64,000 nt of DNA from contig NZ_JACIDN010000007.1 of assembly GCF_014196345.1 (NCBI RefSeq), positions 1 through 64,000 of the forward strand, given 5' to 3'. Each line of letters opens with the position of its first letter. Positions within the stretch are counted from its first letter, which is position 1. Made by a program: the position numbers and the translations under genes. The stretch comes from Methylobacterium brachythecii. Its GTDB lineage: Bacteria > Pseudomonadota > Alphaproteobacteria > Rhizobiales > Beijerinckiaceae. The notes beneath the pieces are model-generated. The model worked only from the letters and a program-made list of their open reading frames with translations. It searched no databases and was not told the DNA's origin. Shown piece after piece: positions 55,241-64,000 of this stretch.

Positions 55241-56529
55241 TGCCGAAGCCGGTCCGCCTTCCCCTGCCGCGATACGTTCGAAGGAAGTGGCTCGCTGGCT
55301 CGAAAGCCTGGGGGCACTTCTTCGAGGTTCCGACCTGGGCGAAGAAAGCCGGCTGCAAGATCGGGAACGAAGCGCTGGGCATCGACCCTGATGCCGCCCG
55401 CCATCGAGCGGAGACAGTACTGCTCAAGCAGTTCGACTCTTGGCGCACGGCGGGACGCTCAGACCTCGTCCCGGATCGCGTCGCCGTCGGTAGTTTCGAC
55501 TGGATGGTGAAGACCTTCAAGGCCTCGAAGTACTACACCAAGGTCAGCGTCAGCCAGCGCAAGAACCATGACAATGGGCTCGGGCTCGTTGCAGATCATG
55601 CGCTCAAGGATGGCCGCCGATTTGGCGTGCTATCGGTGAAGTCCGTCGAGACCGACGTCGTCGACAAGCTGTTCGACAAGCTGGTCTTCGTGCGGGAGCC
55701 GGTTCTAGATGCGAAGAAGAAGCCCGTGCTCGATGCGGCCGGGAAACCCGTGACCGTGGAGCGCGAGCGGCGCACGACCGTCAATCACGCGATGAAGTCG
55801 TGCCGGCGTGCATGGAACGTGGTTCAGCGCGCGAATCCGTCGATCGTGCCTCCAATGAACCCGTTCAGCAGGATGGGTCTGAAAGACGCCTCGCGCCCAA
55901 CGCCTACAGGCGAGTACGGCCACCTTCTGGCGTTCGTAGCGGCTTGCGACAAGGCAGGCGTCGCATCGCTGGGTACAGCCGCGATGATTGCCTGGGAGTG
56001 GCTCCAAAGGTCGGAGCACATCTTCGGCGTTCTAAGCGCGGAGCACTACCGTCCTCGCGAGCGGCCGGACGAGGTGCTGATCATGCACCCGAAGACCGGA
56101 GAGGAAGTCTGGATTCCGCTTCTCGACCGCGGCGAGCCTCTGTTCCCCGAACTGGTGGCGCGGTTGGATGAAGTGAAGCGCAGTCGGATCGGCGGCCTGC
56201 TGATCGTGCGCGACTGGACGGATCGAGGCGCCGGGCTGCCACTGCCGTGGATCACCGAGAATGGCGATCTCACCTACATGCGCCAGACCACCAAGGAGGT
56301 GATCGCTTCTGCGGGGCTCCCCTCCGACCTGTCCTTTAGGTCCTGGCGGCATGGCGGAATGACGGAGCTTGGGGACGCCGACCTGACCGACTCGCAAATC
56401 CGAGCGATCAGCCGACACAAAGACGTCCGCACCCTGCCTCGCTACGTGAAAAAGACGCAGCGGCAGATCGTGGCCGGGACTCGGAAACGCCGGGCGGAGC
56501 GAACGGAACGAGGAGGTTTGTCGGAATGA
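55240..56529 (+). CDS. tyrosine-type integrase
   Basis: A 429-residue phage integrase that recombines attP with attB. The N-terminal part (1-100) is basic, a core-binding domain follows (about 95-210), and the catalytic domain covers about 250-420 with WEWLQRSEHIFGV (first Arg), FRSWRHGGMTELGD in the box-II position, and ISRHKDVRTLPRYVKKTQ with the tyrosine. The box-II His-x-x-Arg is atypical (R-S-W-R-H). It starts in a TGATG overlap with the xis-like gene and ends 58 bases before the tRNA 3' end. Confidence 0.87.
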   Translation: MPKPVRLPLPRYVRRKWLAGSKAWGHFFEVPTWAKKAGCKIGNEALGIDPDAARHRAETVLLKQFDSWRTAGRSDLVPDRVAVGSFDWMVKTFKASKYYTKVSVSQRKNHDNGLGLVADHALKDGRRFGVLSVKSVETDVVDKLFDKLVFVREPVLDAKKKPVLDAAGKPVTVERERRTTVNHAMKSCRRAWNVVQRANPSIVPPMNPFSRMGLKDASRPTPTGEYGHLLAFVAACDKAGVASLGTAAMIAWEWLQRSEHIFGVLSAEHYRPRERPDEVLIMHPKTGEEVWIPLLDRGEPLFPELVARLDEVKRSRIGGLLIVRDWTDRGAGLPLPWITENGDLTYMRQTTKEVIASAGLPSDLSFRSWRHGGMTELGDADLTDSQIRAISRHKDVRTLPRYVKKTQRQIVAGTRKRRAERTERGGLSE

Positions 56530-56587
56530 GCCGACGCATTCTTGTCGGAATGCGTGATCTGGATAGGAGCTAACACCATGAAAAATA

Positions 56588-56630
56588 TGGCGACCCCGGA
56601 AGGGCTCGAACCTTCGACCTGCCGCTTAGA
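56588..56630. other. probable attachment site in the tRNA 3' half
   Basis: The tRNA-Arg 3' half, with encoded CCA at 56588-56590, is the sequence closest to the integrase stop. Integrases of this type commonly recombine in tRNA 3' ends and the phage restores the lost part. No second copy of this sequence was recognised at the left end of the window, so the core is not proven. Confidence 0.45.
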
Positions 56631-56664
56631 AGGCGGCTGCTCTATCCAGCTGAGCTACGGAGTC
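56588..56664 (-). tRNA. tRNA-Arg (anticodon TCT)
   Basis: The minus strand folds as a full cloverleaf of 77 bases including CCA. The acceptor GACTCCG pairs with CGGGGTC (one G-T pair), the anticodon stem is GCCGC/GCGGC with loop CTTCTAA giving TCT, and the T arm is GAAGG-TTCGAGC-CCTTC. Discriminator G is followed by CCA in the DNA. It decodes AGA. It lies immediately past the integrase gene. Confidence 0.93.
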
Positions 56665-56932
56665 AGACATGCCCGAGGGGCAGAAGCCATGCCGCAGAGC
56701 CTCGGTCAACCCTCTGAGCGGTCGGTCTTGCGGACGATATCGCCTAGCTCATTTGGGTCGGATGCGCGCTCGCAGCGTCTGGGTCCGACAGAGCCAACAC
56801 GATTTCTTTCACTCGGGACGTGGCTGACGTCCGGGCCATCCGAAGCTCATGCGTGGAACGGGAAAAGCGTTCGCGTCCGCACCGACAGGATTGCGCCGCT
56901 TGGTGAAGACCGTGCGACGCGCCGATGACCAG

Positions 56933-57253
56933 TCACGCGATCTCCGGATCGCGGCCGGCCGCCTCGATCACTTCCAGCGTCCGCAGGATCGCGAGACCGA
57001 CCACGTCGGCATCCGCTTCGCCCTCCGGCAAGGCCGGCAGGATCGCGACGGCCTCGACTTCGTTGCCCGTCGTCGGGCCGACCACGACCTTGAGCGCGGG
57101 GCCGGTCCGGTCGTCCTCATCCTGGATGAGCGCGACCGTGTAGCCCGCAGCTTGCCCGAAGATGCGGAGCGCACGGTGCTCAGGCGCCGCCGGCGGCGGC
57201 GGGGCGTCGGGCTTCGGGCGTGCACCGAAGGTCGGTCGGATCACGTTGCTCAT
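56933..57253 (-). CDS. conserved-type hypothetical protein (chromosomal)
   Basis: A 106-residue protein (SNVIRPTFGARPKPDAPPPPAAPEHRALRIFGQAAGYTVALIQDEDDRTGPALKVVVGPTTGNEVEAVAILPALPEGEADADVVGLAILRTLEVIEAAG). It has a Pro-rich N-terminus and a beta-alpha C-terminal part. No function is known. It is the first chromosomal gene right of the tRNA. Confidence 0.65.
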   Translation of the reverse strand: MSNVIRPTFGARPKPDAPPPPAAPEHRALRIFGQAAGYTVALIQDEDDRTGPALKVVVGPTTGNEVEAVAILPALPEGEADADVVGLAILRTLEVIEAAGRDPEIA

Positions 57254-57491
57254 GACGCCTTATAACGGCGCCCACCGGTGATGGCAGCCGGTCTCCGGCA
57301 GGTTCGGGCTTACTTTCATGTCCCGGGCCGACGCGATGCGTCGGAGGCATGCCGTCGACGTGGCGAAGCACGAGCTCGGCGAGCGTGGGCCCGTCGGGTG
57401 GACCGATGGAGCGCCGGACCTGAACAGACACCTGATCAGGAATACGCCCTATGCCACCTGTGGTATGCCGGCATGAACAACCCGCAAGGCC

Positions 57492-58418
57492 TCAATCGCG
57501 CAGTCCCATCACCGTGAAGGCCGTCCTGAGTTCCTCGGACATCGGAATGTCGAGGCGCTCCCCGTTCGGGAGACGCTTGATGAACCATTTCTCGTAGGTC
57601 CATCGCAACTCGCGCGAGTCGGCCAGGCGCTCGAAGGTGCCGGTGACGAGCGCCGCCAATGCCGGATCGTCCTTGCGGAACATGATCGCGTAGGGTTCGA
57701 AGGAGATCTTTTCGGGCAGGACCGTGTAGCTCGCTCCGTCTGCCCCGGCAGCAGCCTTGAGCCCGTAGAGCAGCACGTCGTCGGTCGCGAAGGCGTCGGC
57801 GCGGCTGTCCTTGACCATGGCGAAGGAGTCCGCGTGATCCTTGCCGATCAGGATCTCGGCCTGGATCTTGGACCTCGCGAGGATGTTGCGCAAAGCCGCC
57901 TCGTTGGTGGTGCCCGCCGTGACGACGACCTTCTTGCCACCGAGGTCGCGGTAGGACGCGATGCCGGAATCGCGTTTCACCAGCAGCTTGGTCGCGCTGA
58001 TGAACGTAACCGGCGAAAAGCCCACGCTCTTGCGCCGCTCCGCGTTGGTGGTGGTGGATCCGCATTCGAGGTCCACCTTGCCCGACGTCACCGCCGGGAT
58101 GCGCGACTCCGAGGTGACCGGCTCGTAGCGGATCTTGAGCCCTTCGCGGCCGCTCGCCTTGCCGATGTCGTCAACGATCTCCTGGCAGATGTCGACGGCG
58201 TAGCCGATCGGATGCTCGCTTTGCCCGACTTTCTCCTGGAAGGAGAACGGCACCGAGCTGGCGCGGACGCCGACCACGACCTCGCCGGTCTCGGCAGCCT
58301 TCTTGATGGTGCCGGTAAGAACCTCCACGGCCCGGCTCGGCGTCGCGGCCGCGACCATCAGAAGGGCGGCAACCCCGCCCGCGATCCAGGGCGAAGCGCG
58401 TCTTTCGGCGACCGTCAT
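57492..58418 (-). CDS. GltI-type amino-acid ABC transporter binding protein
   Basis: A 308-residue periplasmic solute-binding protein, glutamate/aspartate-type. It has a signal peptide (PWIAGGVAALLMVAAATPSRA), VGVRASSVPFSFQE, IGYAVDICQEIVDDI, VDLECGSTTTNAERRKSVGFSPV and the VTAGTTNEAALRN segment, all family hallmarks. It is a paralogue of the binding protein at 62025. It follows the symporter gene on the same strand, with no permease next to it. The start at 58418 has GGGAG upstream. Confidence 0.87.
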   Translation of the reverse strand: MTVAERRASPWIAGGVAALLMVAAATPSRAVEVLTGTIKKAAETGEVVVGVRASSVPFSFQEKVGQSEHPIGYAVDICQEIVDDIGKASGREGLKIRYEPVTSESRIPAVTSGKVDLECGSTTTNAERRKSVGFSPVTFISATKLLVKRDSGIASYRDLGGKKVVVTAGTTNEAALRNILARSKIQAEILIGKDHADSFAMVKDSRADAFATDDVLLYGLKAAAGADGASYTVLPEKISFEPYAIMFRKDDPALAALVTGTFERLADSRELRWTYEKWFIKRLPNGERLDIPMSEELRTAFTVMGLRD

Positions 58419-58441
58419 GGCGCAGCTCCCGACCTTACCCA

Positions 58442-59725
58442 CTACTCTGCCGGCGACGGCACGGGCGACGCGTCGCGATCGAGGCTTTGATCGGTCGTCG
58501 TGAGCTGGCCCTCCCACTTGGCGACGGCCACGGTGGCCACGCTATTGCCGAGGACGTTGGTCGCCGAGCGGCCCATGTCCAGGAACTGGTCGATGCCGAT
58601 GATCAGTAGCAGGCCGGCCTCTGGGATGTTGAACTGCGACAGCGTCGCCGAGATCACCACGAGCGAGGCGCGCGGCACGCCGGCCATGCCCTTCGAGGTC
58701 ACCATCAGCAGGAACAGCATCGTGAGCTGCTGCCCCCAGCTCAGGGGAATGTTGTAGGCCTGCGCGATGAACATCACCGCGAAGGTGCAGTACATCATCG
58801 AGCCGTCGAGGTTGAACGAGTAGCCCATCGGCAGCACGAACGAGGTGATGCGATTGGGCACGCCGAATTTTTCGAGGTTCGACAAGGTCTTCGGATAGGC
58901 GGCCTCGCTCGATGCCGTCGAGAAGGCAAGAACGAACGGCTCCTTGATCAGGTTCAAGAGGCGCATCAGGCTGGGGCCGCCGAGGAGCAGGAAGCCGGCG
59001 AGGGCCAGCGCGCACCAGAGCACACCGAGGCTCAGGTAGAACTCCACCAGGAATTTGCCGTAGGTCACGAGCACGCCGATGCCCTGCGTGGTGATCGTCG
59101 CGGCGATGGCGGCGAAGACGGCGACCGGCGCGAACATCATCACGTAGCCGGTGACCTTGAGCATCACCTCGGCGAGCTGCTCGACGCCCTCGGCCAGGGC
59201 GTGCCCCTTCTCGCCGATGGCAGCGAGGCCGACGCCGAAGAAGATCGAGAAGACCACGATCTGCAGGATCTCGTTATTCGCCATCGCTTCGACGGCGCTC
59301 TTCGGCACCAGGTGCGTCACGAATTCCTTCAGGGATAGCGAGGCCGCCTTCAGGCCGGTGCCGGCGCCCACGTCGGGGAGCGGCAGGTTCAGGTTGTGGC
59401 CGGGCTGGAGCAGGTTGACGAGGATCAGTCCCAGCATCAGCGAGCAGAACGAGGCGCCGACGAACCAAAGAAGAGCCTTGCCGCCGACACGGCCGACGGA
59501 AGCCGTATCGCCCATATGGGCAATGCCGACGACGAGGGTCGAAAACACCAGCGGTGCGATGATCATTTTGATCAGGCGCAGAAAGACGTCACTGATCAGC
59601 GCAATATAACCTGAGATCTCCTTGGCGGTCTGTGGATCCGGCCAAGTGATACTGCAAAGGTAGCCGACGGCTATGCCGAGCAGCATGCCGATGAAGATCA
59701 TCGTCGTCAGCCGGCTGCCGCTCAT
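58442..59725 (-). CDS. DctA/GltP-family dicarboxylate/amino-acid:cation symporter
   Basis: A 427-residue inner-membrane symporter (SDF family). It shows the multi-helix pattern with the conserved serine-rich reentrant region (VLAFSTASSEAAYPKTLSNLEKFG), GYSFNLDGSMMYCTFAVMFIAQAYNIPL and VTSKGMAGVPRASLVVISATLSQFNIPEAG. It takes up C4-dicarboxylates or acidic amino acids with Na+ or H+. It is transcribed just before the binding-protein gene. Confidence 0.93.
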   Translation of the reverse strand: MSGSRLTTMIFIGMLLGIAVGYLCSITWPDPQTAKEISGYIALISDVFLRLIKMIIAPLVFSTLVVGIAHMGDTASVGRVGGKALLWFVGASFCSLMLGLILVNLLQPGHNLNLPLPDVGAGTGLKAASLSLKEFVTHLVPKSAVEAMANNEILQIVVFSIFFGVGLAAIGEKGHALAEGVEQLAEVMLKVTGYVMMFAPVAVFAAIAATITTQGIGVLVTYGKFLVEFYLSLGVLWCALALAGFLLLGGPSLMRLLNLIKEPFVLAFSTASSEAAYPKTLSNLEKFGVPNRITSFVLPMGYSFNLDGSMMYCTFAVMFIAQAYNIPLSWGQQLTMLFLLMVTSKGMAGVPRASLVVISATLSQFNIPEAGLLLIIGIDQFLDMGRSATNVLGNSVATVAVAKWEGQLTTTDQSLDRDASPVPSPAE

Positions 59726-60252
59726 GATTGCTCCTTAGCGCGTCAGGTTGTTTTTTATTACAGGCCGATTTGAAGCACGAAATAAGCCAAGCGCAAGTGG
59801 CAGATCACGAAATCTCCATAAATCGACGTGTGGAGATCGGATCACGGGTTCGTGAGCATTGTCGTGGGACATCGCTCTCTCGTGTCGCAGAGTCCCGGCG
59901 GGGCGCCTCCTGCGGCATTGTGCGCAAAAGGACACACACGCCGGGCTCGTGCACTTAATCCTGCCAGTGATGCCGAAATGGACTTGTGCTGCCGCCTCAA
60001 CAGCGATGGAATTCATTTCGGGTCGCATGAACAGTCGTTGCTCACGAATAGAACATCGGAGCACAAGAACTGAGCATTGACCTTCGAGATGCGTCGAACG
60101 CGAGAGCGGTTGCCGCGTCGGGGGCACTGGACGTTTCGATGATGGATCCGAACGGACCCGAGACGTCACATCCTCAGAACAAATAAGATTACGTCGTGTG
60201 GCTCATCGTGTTCGATCGATGGGCCACAGGAATGGGGCTGGGGGTTTTTGGG
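59726..60252. other. 527-bp divergent promoter region
   Basis: No gene is supported in this region between the symporter (leftward) and porin (rightward) genes. It must hold the promoters of both. Several short frames inside it are non-coding in style. No clear operator or terminator motif stands out. Confidence 0.55.
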
Positions 60253-61893
60253 ATGTACGGAATTCGATCGGCGCTGCTTTGTGGAGCTGCGACCTTCGCT
60301 GCAATTGGAGCGGCCAACGCAGCGGATCTGCCTGTAAAGAAAGCTACTCCGATCGAATACGTCCGCGTCTGCGGCGCGTATGGAGCGGGTTTCTTCTACA
60401 TCCCGGGCACCGATACGTGCCTTCGTATCTCGGGCCGGGCACGGTTCGAGGCCGGCACCATCCCCAATCCCGACCGCAGCCGGGGCTCGGGTGACGCATC
60501 CCAGTTCCGCGGGCTCCTGCGCATCTCGCTCGATGCGCGGACACAGACCGATTACGGCACGCTGCGCGCCTTCGTTCGCGAGGAGATGGCGAGCCGTACG
60601 GGGACGCTGCTATCGTCTGCGACGCAGCTCCGCATCGCGAACTCGTTCTTCGCCACCGGCCAGGATGGTTACAGCCGCGTACAGAACTTCGCCGTAACGG
60701 AGAAGGCCTTCATTCAGTTCGCCGGCCTCACAGCGGGCCGCGCCTCCTCGTTCTTCGACTTCTATGCCCACGACTACGAGCTGATCGGCACCACCGGCGG
60801 CTCCGACATCGCCTCCACCAACCTGCTCGCCTACACCAAGGCCTTCGAAGGCGGCTTCTCGGCCACCATCTCGATGGAAGACCCGGCTTTCCGCCGGCAA
60901 CCGGTCTACTCGCCCACCTTCTCCACGACGGGGGCCACCGTCGGCGCCTCGACTTTCTTGGGGATCGGATCGAACGCGCCTGCGCCGATCATTCTGACCA
61001 TGAACGGCTTCGCCGCGACGAGCGTCGCCTATCTGGATGCCGTCCAGCGCAGCCGCCTTCCCGATTTCGTCGGCGTGATGCGCTACGATGCTCCCTGGGG
61101 CTCGGCACAGCTCTCGGGCGCTTTGCACGAAACCAATGTCGGCGGCTTCCTGTCCACGGCCGGATCTGGCGCCGTGTTGGCGCCGGGAGCCGCAGCGGCT
61201 CAGGCGCTCCTGGCCGCGCGCGGCGTGACCTCCGGCGCGCAGACCGCGGACGGCTGGGCCGTCCAGGGTGGCGTGAAGGTGAACCTGCCGATGATCGCAC
61301 CGGGCGACGGTTTCTACCTGCAGGGTGCCTACGCCGAAGGCGCCATGAGCTACACCGGCTACACCTACCTGACTGGCAGTTATTCCACGAACCTGACGCC
61401 CGTCCAGGGCGCTTCGTTCAACCAGTACGTACCCGACGCAGTCGTCAATCCGATCACTGGTAAGCTCGACTTGACGAAGGCTTTCACCGTCTCAGCTGCG
61501 TACCTGCACTATTGGACGCCGCAATGGCGCTCGGCCTTCTTCGGCAGCTACGGCCAAGTCAATTTCAACAAGGGCACGCGCCTGGCCTACAGCCTGCTCG
61601 GCACCAACTTCGCGACTGGCGCCCCGCCGAGCGCCTTCACCAACCCAGCGGCCTTCGCCGTCAGCCCGGTCCTCAGGGATAACGGCCAGGTCACTGCCGG
61701 CGCGAGCATCATCTGGTCGCCGGTCAAGGATCTCGATATCGGCGTCGAGGGCACGTATATCGGCACCAGCGTTCTCGAAGGCCGGGTTGCCGATGCGACG
61801 AGGCCTGGCAACGATGCCAACGGCGTGCCGATCCATACGGTCAAGCGCTACGACGCGACCCAGATCCGCATGCGCGTGCAGCGCGACTTTTAG
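60253..61893 (+). CDS. Omp2b-type outer membrane porin
   Basis: A 546-residue porin of the alphaproteobacterial porin_2 family. It has a signal peptide (GIRSALLCGAATFAAIGAANAA), the conserved VRVCGAYGAGFFYIPGTDTCLRISGRARFE with a disulfide pair, amphipathic beta strands throughout, and a C-terminal Phe (MRVQRDF) as used for BamA recognition. It forms trimeric diffusion pores in the outer membrane and may feed the glutamate transport genes around it. The start at 60253 is preferred as the beginning of the signal peptide; an upstream ATG at 60232 is possible. Confidence 0.9.
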   Translation: MYGIRSALLCGAATFAAIGAANAADLPVKKATPIEYVRVCGAYGAGFFYIPGTDTCLRISGRARFEAGTIPNPDRSRGSGDASQFRGLLRISLDARTQTDYGTLRAFVREEMASRTGTLLSSATQLRIANSFFATGQDGYSRVQNFAVTEKAFIQFAGLTAGRASSFFDFYAHDYELIGTTGGSDIASTNLLAYTKAFEGGFSATISMEDPAFRRQPVYSPTFSTTGATVGASTFLGIGSNAPAPIILTMNGFAATSVAYLDAVQRSRLPDFVGVMRYDAPWGSAQLSGALHETNVGGFLSTAGSGAVLAPGAAAAQALLAARGVTSGAQTADGWAVQGGVKVNLPMIAPGDGFYLQGAYAEGAMSYTGYTYLTGSYSTNLTPVQGASFNQYVPDAVVNPITGKLDLTKAFTVSAAYLHYWTPQWRSAFFGSYGQVNFNKGTRLAYSLLGTNFATGAPPSAFTNPAAFAVSPVLRDNGQVTAGASIIWSPVKDLDIGVEGTYIGTSVLEGRVADATRPGNDANGVPIHTVKRYDATQIRMRVQRDF

Positions 61894-62024
61894 AGTCGGC
61901 ACGCCCTTTGCGCAGGTCCGGATGACAAGTCCGGCCTGCGCGCACACAATGCTCGCACATTTCCGGTTGCCGGCCCCTGTAGGGCCGGACGTGGAGCCGG
62001 ATGTTTTCGCGAGAAGGATGCGGA

Positions 62025-62936
62025 ATGCGCCTCGGACACCTGTTTTTGTTGACGTCTTTCGCTGCGATGACGTTTGCGGCGCCCGCACGCTCCGAGGAGC
62101 TCACGGGCACGCTTAAGAAGATCAAGGATTCCGGAGCGATCACGATCGGCTACCGCGATTCGTCCGTGCCCTTCTCCTATCTCGACGGCGACCAGAAGCC
62201 GGTGGGCTACGCCTACGAGATCTGCCGGAAGGTGGCGGATGCGGTGAAGACCCATCTCAAGCTCGACAAGCTGGAGGTGAAGCTCAACCCGGTCACCTCG
62301 GCGACGCGCATCCCTCTGATCGCCAACGGCACGATCGACCTCGAATGCGGCTCGACCACCAACAATGCCGATCGCCAGAAGCAGGCGAGCTTCACCAACA
62401 CCCACTTCCTGACTGCGACCCGCTACGTCGCCAAGAAGGACAAGAAGCTCGACAAGATCGAGGATCTGAAGGGCCGCACTGTAGTCTCCACCTCGGGCAC
62501 CACCAACATCAAGATGATCAACGAGGCCAACACCGCCCGTTCGCTCGGTCTCACCATCCTGCCGGCGAAGGATCACGCCGAGGCCTTCCTGATGGTCGAG
62601 ACCGGCCGCGCCGATGCCTTCGTGATGGACGACGTGCTGCTCGCCTCGCTGGCCGCGAGCTCCAAGACGCCCGACGCCTACGCGATCTCCAGCGAGGCGC
62701 TCTCCAAGCCCGAGCCCTACGGCATCATGCTCCGCAAGGACGATGCGCCGTTCAAGGCCGTGGTCGATGCCGCCACCAGCGCGCTCTACAAGAGCCCCGA
62801 GGGCAAGGCGCTCTACGACAAGTGGTTCACGCAGCCGATCCCGCCGCGCGGCATCAATCTCAAGCTCCCGATGAGCGAGGCCATGGTGAAGCAGTTCGCC
62901 TCGCCGAGCGACAGCGCCGATCCGGCCGCGTACTGA
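62025..62936 (+). CDS. gltI: GltI, glutamate/aspartate ABC transporter binding protein
   Basis: A 303-residue periplasmic binding protein. It has a signal peptide (RLGHLFLLTSFAAMTFAAPARS), ITIGYRDSSVPFSYLDG, VGYAYEICRKVADAV, IDLECGSTTNNADRQKQASFTNTHF and STSGTTNIKMINEANTARS as in GltI. It is followed by permease genes GltJ and GltK, so it is the binding protein of a complete glutamate/aspartate importer. The start at 62025 gives the correct signal peptide; AGGATGCGGA precedes it. Confidence 0.92.
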   Translation: MRLGHLFLLTSFAAMTFAAPARSEELTGTLKKIKDSGAITIGYRDSSVPFSYLDGDQKPVGYAYEICRKVADAVKTHLKLDKLEVKLNPVTSATRIPLIANGTIDLECGSTTNNADRQKQASFTNTHFLTATRYVAKKDKKLDKIEDLKGRTVVSTSGTTNIKMINEANTARSLGLTILPAKDHAEAFLMVETGRADAFVMDDVLLASLAASSKTPDAYAISSEALSKPEPYGIMLRKDDAPFKAVVDAATSALYKSPEGKALYDKWFTQPIPPRGINLKLPMSEAMVKQFASPSDSADPAAY

Positions 62937-62946
62937 CCGCGCATCG

Positions 62947-63669
62947 ATGAACTACAACTGGAACTGGAGCATCTTCTTCGAGGCATCGCCCGAAGGAGTC
63001 GGCACCTACGCGGACATGCTCCTGTCCGGTCTCGTCTGGACGATCGCGACCGCCCTCTCTTCCTGGGCGATCGCCTTCTGCCTCGGCTCGGTGATCGGCG
63101 TGATGCGCACGCTGCCGTCGAAGGCGGCGCAGGCCGTCGGCACGGCCTATGTCGAGCTGTTCCGCAACATCCCGCTGCTCGTCCAGATGTTCCTCTGGTA
63201 CTTCGTCGTGCCGGAGCTTCTTCCCGAGAAGCTCGGCACGGCGATCAAGCAATTGCCGAACGCGCCGTTCTACACGGCGCTCGTCTGCCTCGGCCTGTTC
63301 ACCGCCGCCCGCGTCGCCGAGCAGGTCCGGGCCGGAATCCTGGCCCTTCCACGGGGACAGAGGATGGCAGCGACGGCGCTCGGGCTGACGGTCGCCCAGA
63401 GCTACCGGCACGTGCTGCTGCCGAACGCCTATCGCATCATCCTGCCGCCGCTGACCTCCGAGTTCCTGAACAACCTCAAAAACACCTCCGTCGGCTTGAC
63501 GATCGGTCTGCTCGAGCTGACGGCGCGGGCCCGCGCCATGCAGGAATTCTCGTTCCAGGTCTTCGAGGCCTTCACCGCGGCGACGGTCCTCTACATTGTG
63601 ATCAATCTCGTGGTGATCGTGCTGGCGACCTGGCTCGAACGCTCCGTCGCGGTGCCGGGGACGCGCTGA
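62947..63669 (+). CDS. gltJ: GltJ, glutamate/aspartate ABC transporter permease
   Basis: A 240-residue inner-membrane permease of the His/Glu/Gln/Arg/opine family. It has five or six membrane helices and the ABC contact loop near VCLGLFTAARVAEQVRAGILALPRGQRMAATALGL. N-terminal YNWNWSIFFEASPEG is typical of GltJ. Its stop overlaps the start of the next permease gene as TGATG. Confidence 0.92.
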   Translation: MNYNWNWSIFFEASPEGVGTYADMLLSGLVWTIATALSSWAIAFCLGSVIGVMRTLPSKAAQAVGTAYVELFRNIPLLVQMFLWYFVVPELLPEKLGTAIKQLPNAPFYTALVCLGLFTAARVAEQVRAGILALPRGQRMAATALGLTVAQSYRHVLLPNAYRIILPPLTSEFLNNLKNTSVGLTIGLLELTARARAMQEFSFQVFEAFTAATVLYIVINLVVIVLATWLERSVAVPGTR

Positions 63670-64000
63670 TGTTCTCGAATTTCGACATCGGGGTCATCGC
63701 ATCCTCCCTCCCCTACCTATTCGGGCAGGGCATGGTCTTCACCGTCACGCTGACCGCATTGGCGGCGACGATGGGCGTAGCCTTCGGCACGCTGATCGCC
63801 ATGATGCGGCTGTCCGGCATCCCGGGCGTGACGCATCTCGCCAAGGGCTATGTCGAGCTGATGCGCTCGCTGCCGCTCGTGCTGGTGATCTTCTGGTTCT
63901 ACTTCCTGGTGCCGTATATCGGCGCGTGGCTGACCCGCTCGCCGACCCCGATCCAGGTTGGCGCCTTCTCCTCCGCCCTGATCACCTTCACGCTGTTCGA
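63669..64000 (+). CDS. gltK: GltK, glutamate/aspartate ABC transporter permease (partial)
   Basis: The gene runs off the window end. The first 110 residues read FSNFDIGVIASSLPYLFGQG, then membrane helices and YVELMRSLPLVLVIFWFYFLVPYIG, as in GltK permeases. It overlaps the gltJ stop by TGATG and completes the permease pair. The ATPase gene gltL should follow outside the window. Confidence 0.88.
   Translation, partial: MFSNFDIGVIASSLPYLFGQGMVFTVTLTALAATMGVAFGTLIAMMRLSGIPGVTHLAKGYVELMRSLPLVLVIFWFYFLVPYIGAWLTRSPTPIQVGAFSSALITFTLF

Noticed and set aside
56542..56928. Plus-strand ORF containing MATPEGLEPSTCRLEGGCSI
   Set aside because: This is the well-known spurious protein produced by reading a tRNA gene in antisense; it lies over tRNA-Arg.
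1..64000. CRISPR arrays or insertion sequences
   Set aside because: No regularly spaced repeats and no transposase with flanking inverted repeats were seen.

Overview
The window looks like a high-GC alphaproteobacterial chromosome, most likely Methylobacterium or Methylorubrum. This rests on GC-rich coding throughout, a GapR-like DUF2312 protein, a MucR-family regulator, a DUF3572 protein and an Omp2b-type porin. The genus is inferred from protein style; no database search was run.

Most of the window (about 1.4 to 56.5 kb) is one lambdoid, cos-type prophage lying beside a tRNA-Arg(TCT) gene. The late genes occupy 29.6 to 1.4 kb on the minus strand, in the order terS, terL, gpW, portal, ClpP-type protease with nested scaffold, decoration protein D, capsid E, connectors, tail tube, G/G-T chaperones, tape measure, NlpC/P60 peptidase, J, fibre genes, muramidase, 3-TM holin and small membrane proteins. 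Tandem terminator-like hairpins close this operon at 1.1 to 1.2 kb.

The early half (41.5 to 56.5 kb) holds DUF1376/replication genes, a DNA methyltransferase paired with an SNF2-type helicase, RusA, a DUF2312 protein, a MucR-like protein, a YdaS/Cro-like protein facing a CI-like S24 repressor, a rightward operon of small genes ending in an HNH nuclease, and then a xis-like gene and a tyrosine integrase next to the tRNA. Matching operator-like sequences (GGTAAGCA/GGTAAGTT type) lie at the repressor promoter and again at 52.3 kb in front of the rightward operon, so one repressor probably controls both.

Between the early and late halves (29.7 to 41.5 kb), where lambda carries its right-end accessory genes, is an unusually large cargo segment. 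It contains a VOC-family protein, several small secreted or stress-type proteins (including CsbD, DUF3618, a DUF1469 'holin-like' protein and an ElaB/DUF883-like protein), and a trimeric YadA-type adhesin with a secreted partner. A NusG-like (NGN+KOW) gene lies upstream of the adhesin and a degraded copy of its 3' end lies downstream. Further accessory genes sit inside the structural operon: a secreted collagen-like protein with a secreted partner, and two short plus-strand genes.

Two expression tricks can be read from the bases. One is a classic A AAA AAC slippery heptamer joining the tail chaperone G frame to an open -1 frame. The other is an in-frame internal start with a strong Shine-Dalgarno sequence inside the protease gene, the lambda C/Nu3 arrangement.

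Right of the tRNA (56.9 to 64 kb) is ordinary chromosome: an acidic amino-acid uptake locus with two GltI-type binding proteins, a DctA/GltP symporter, a porin and GltJ/GltK permeases, the last cut by the window end. No left attachment site was recognised, so the exact left edge of the prophage is undetermined.
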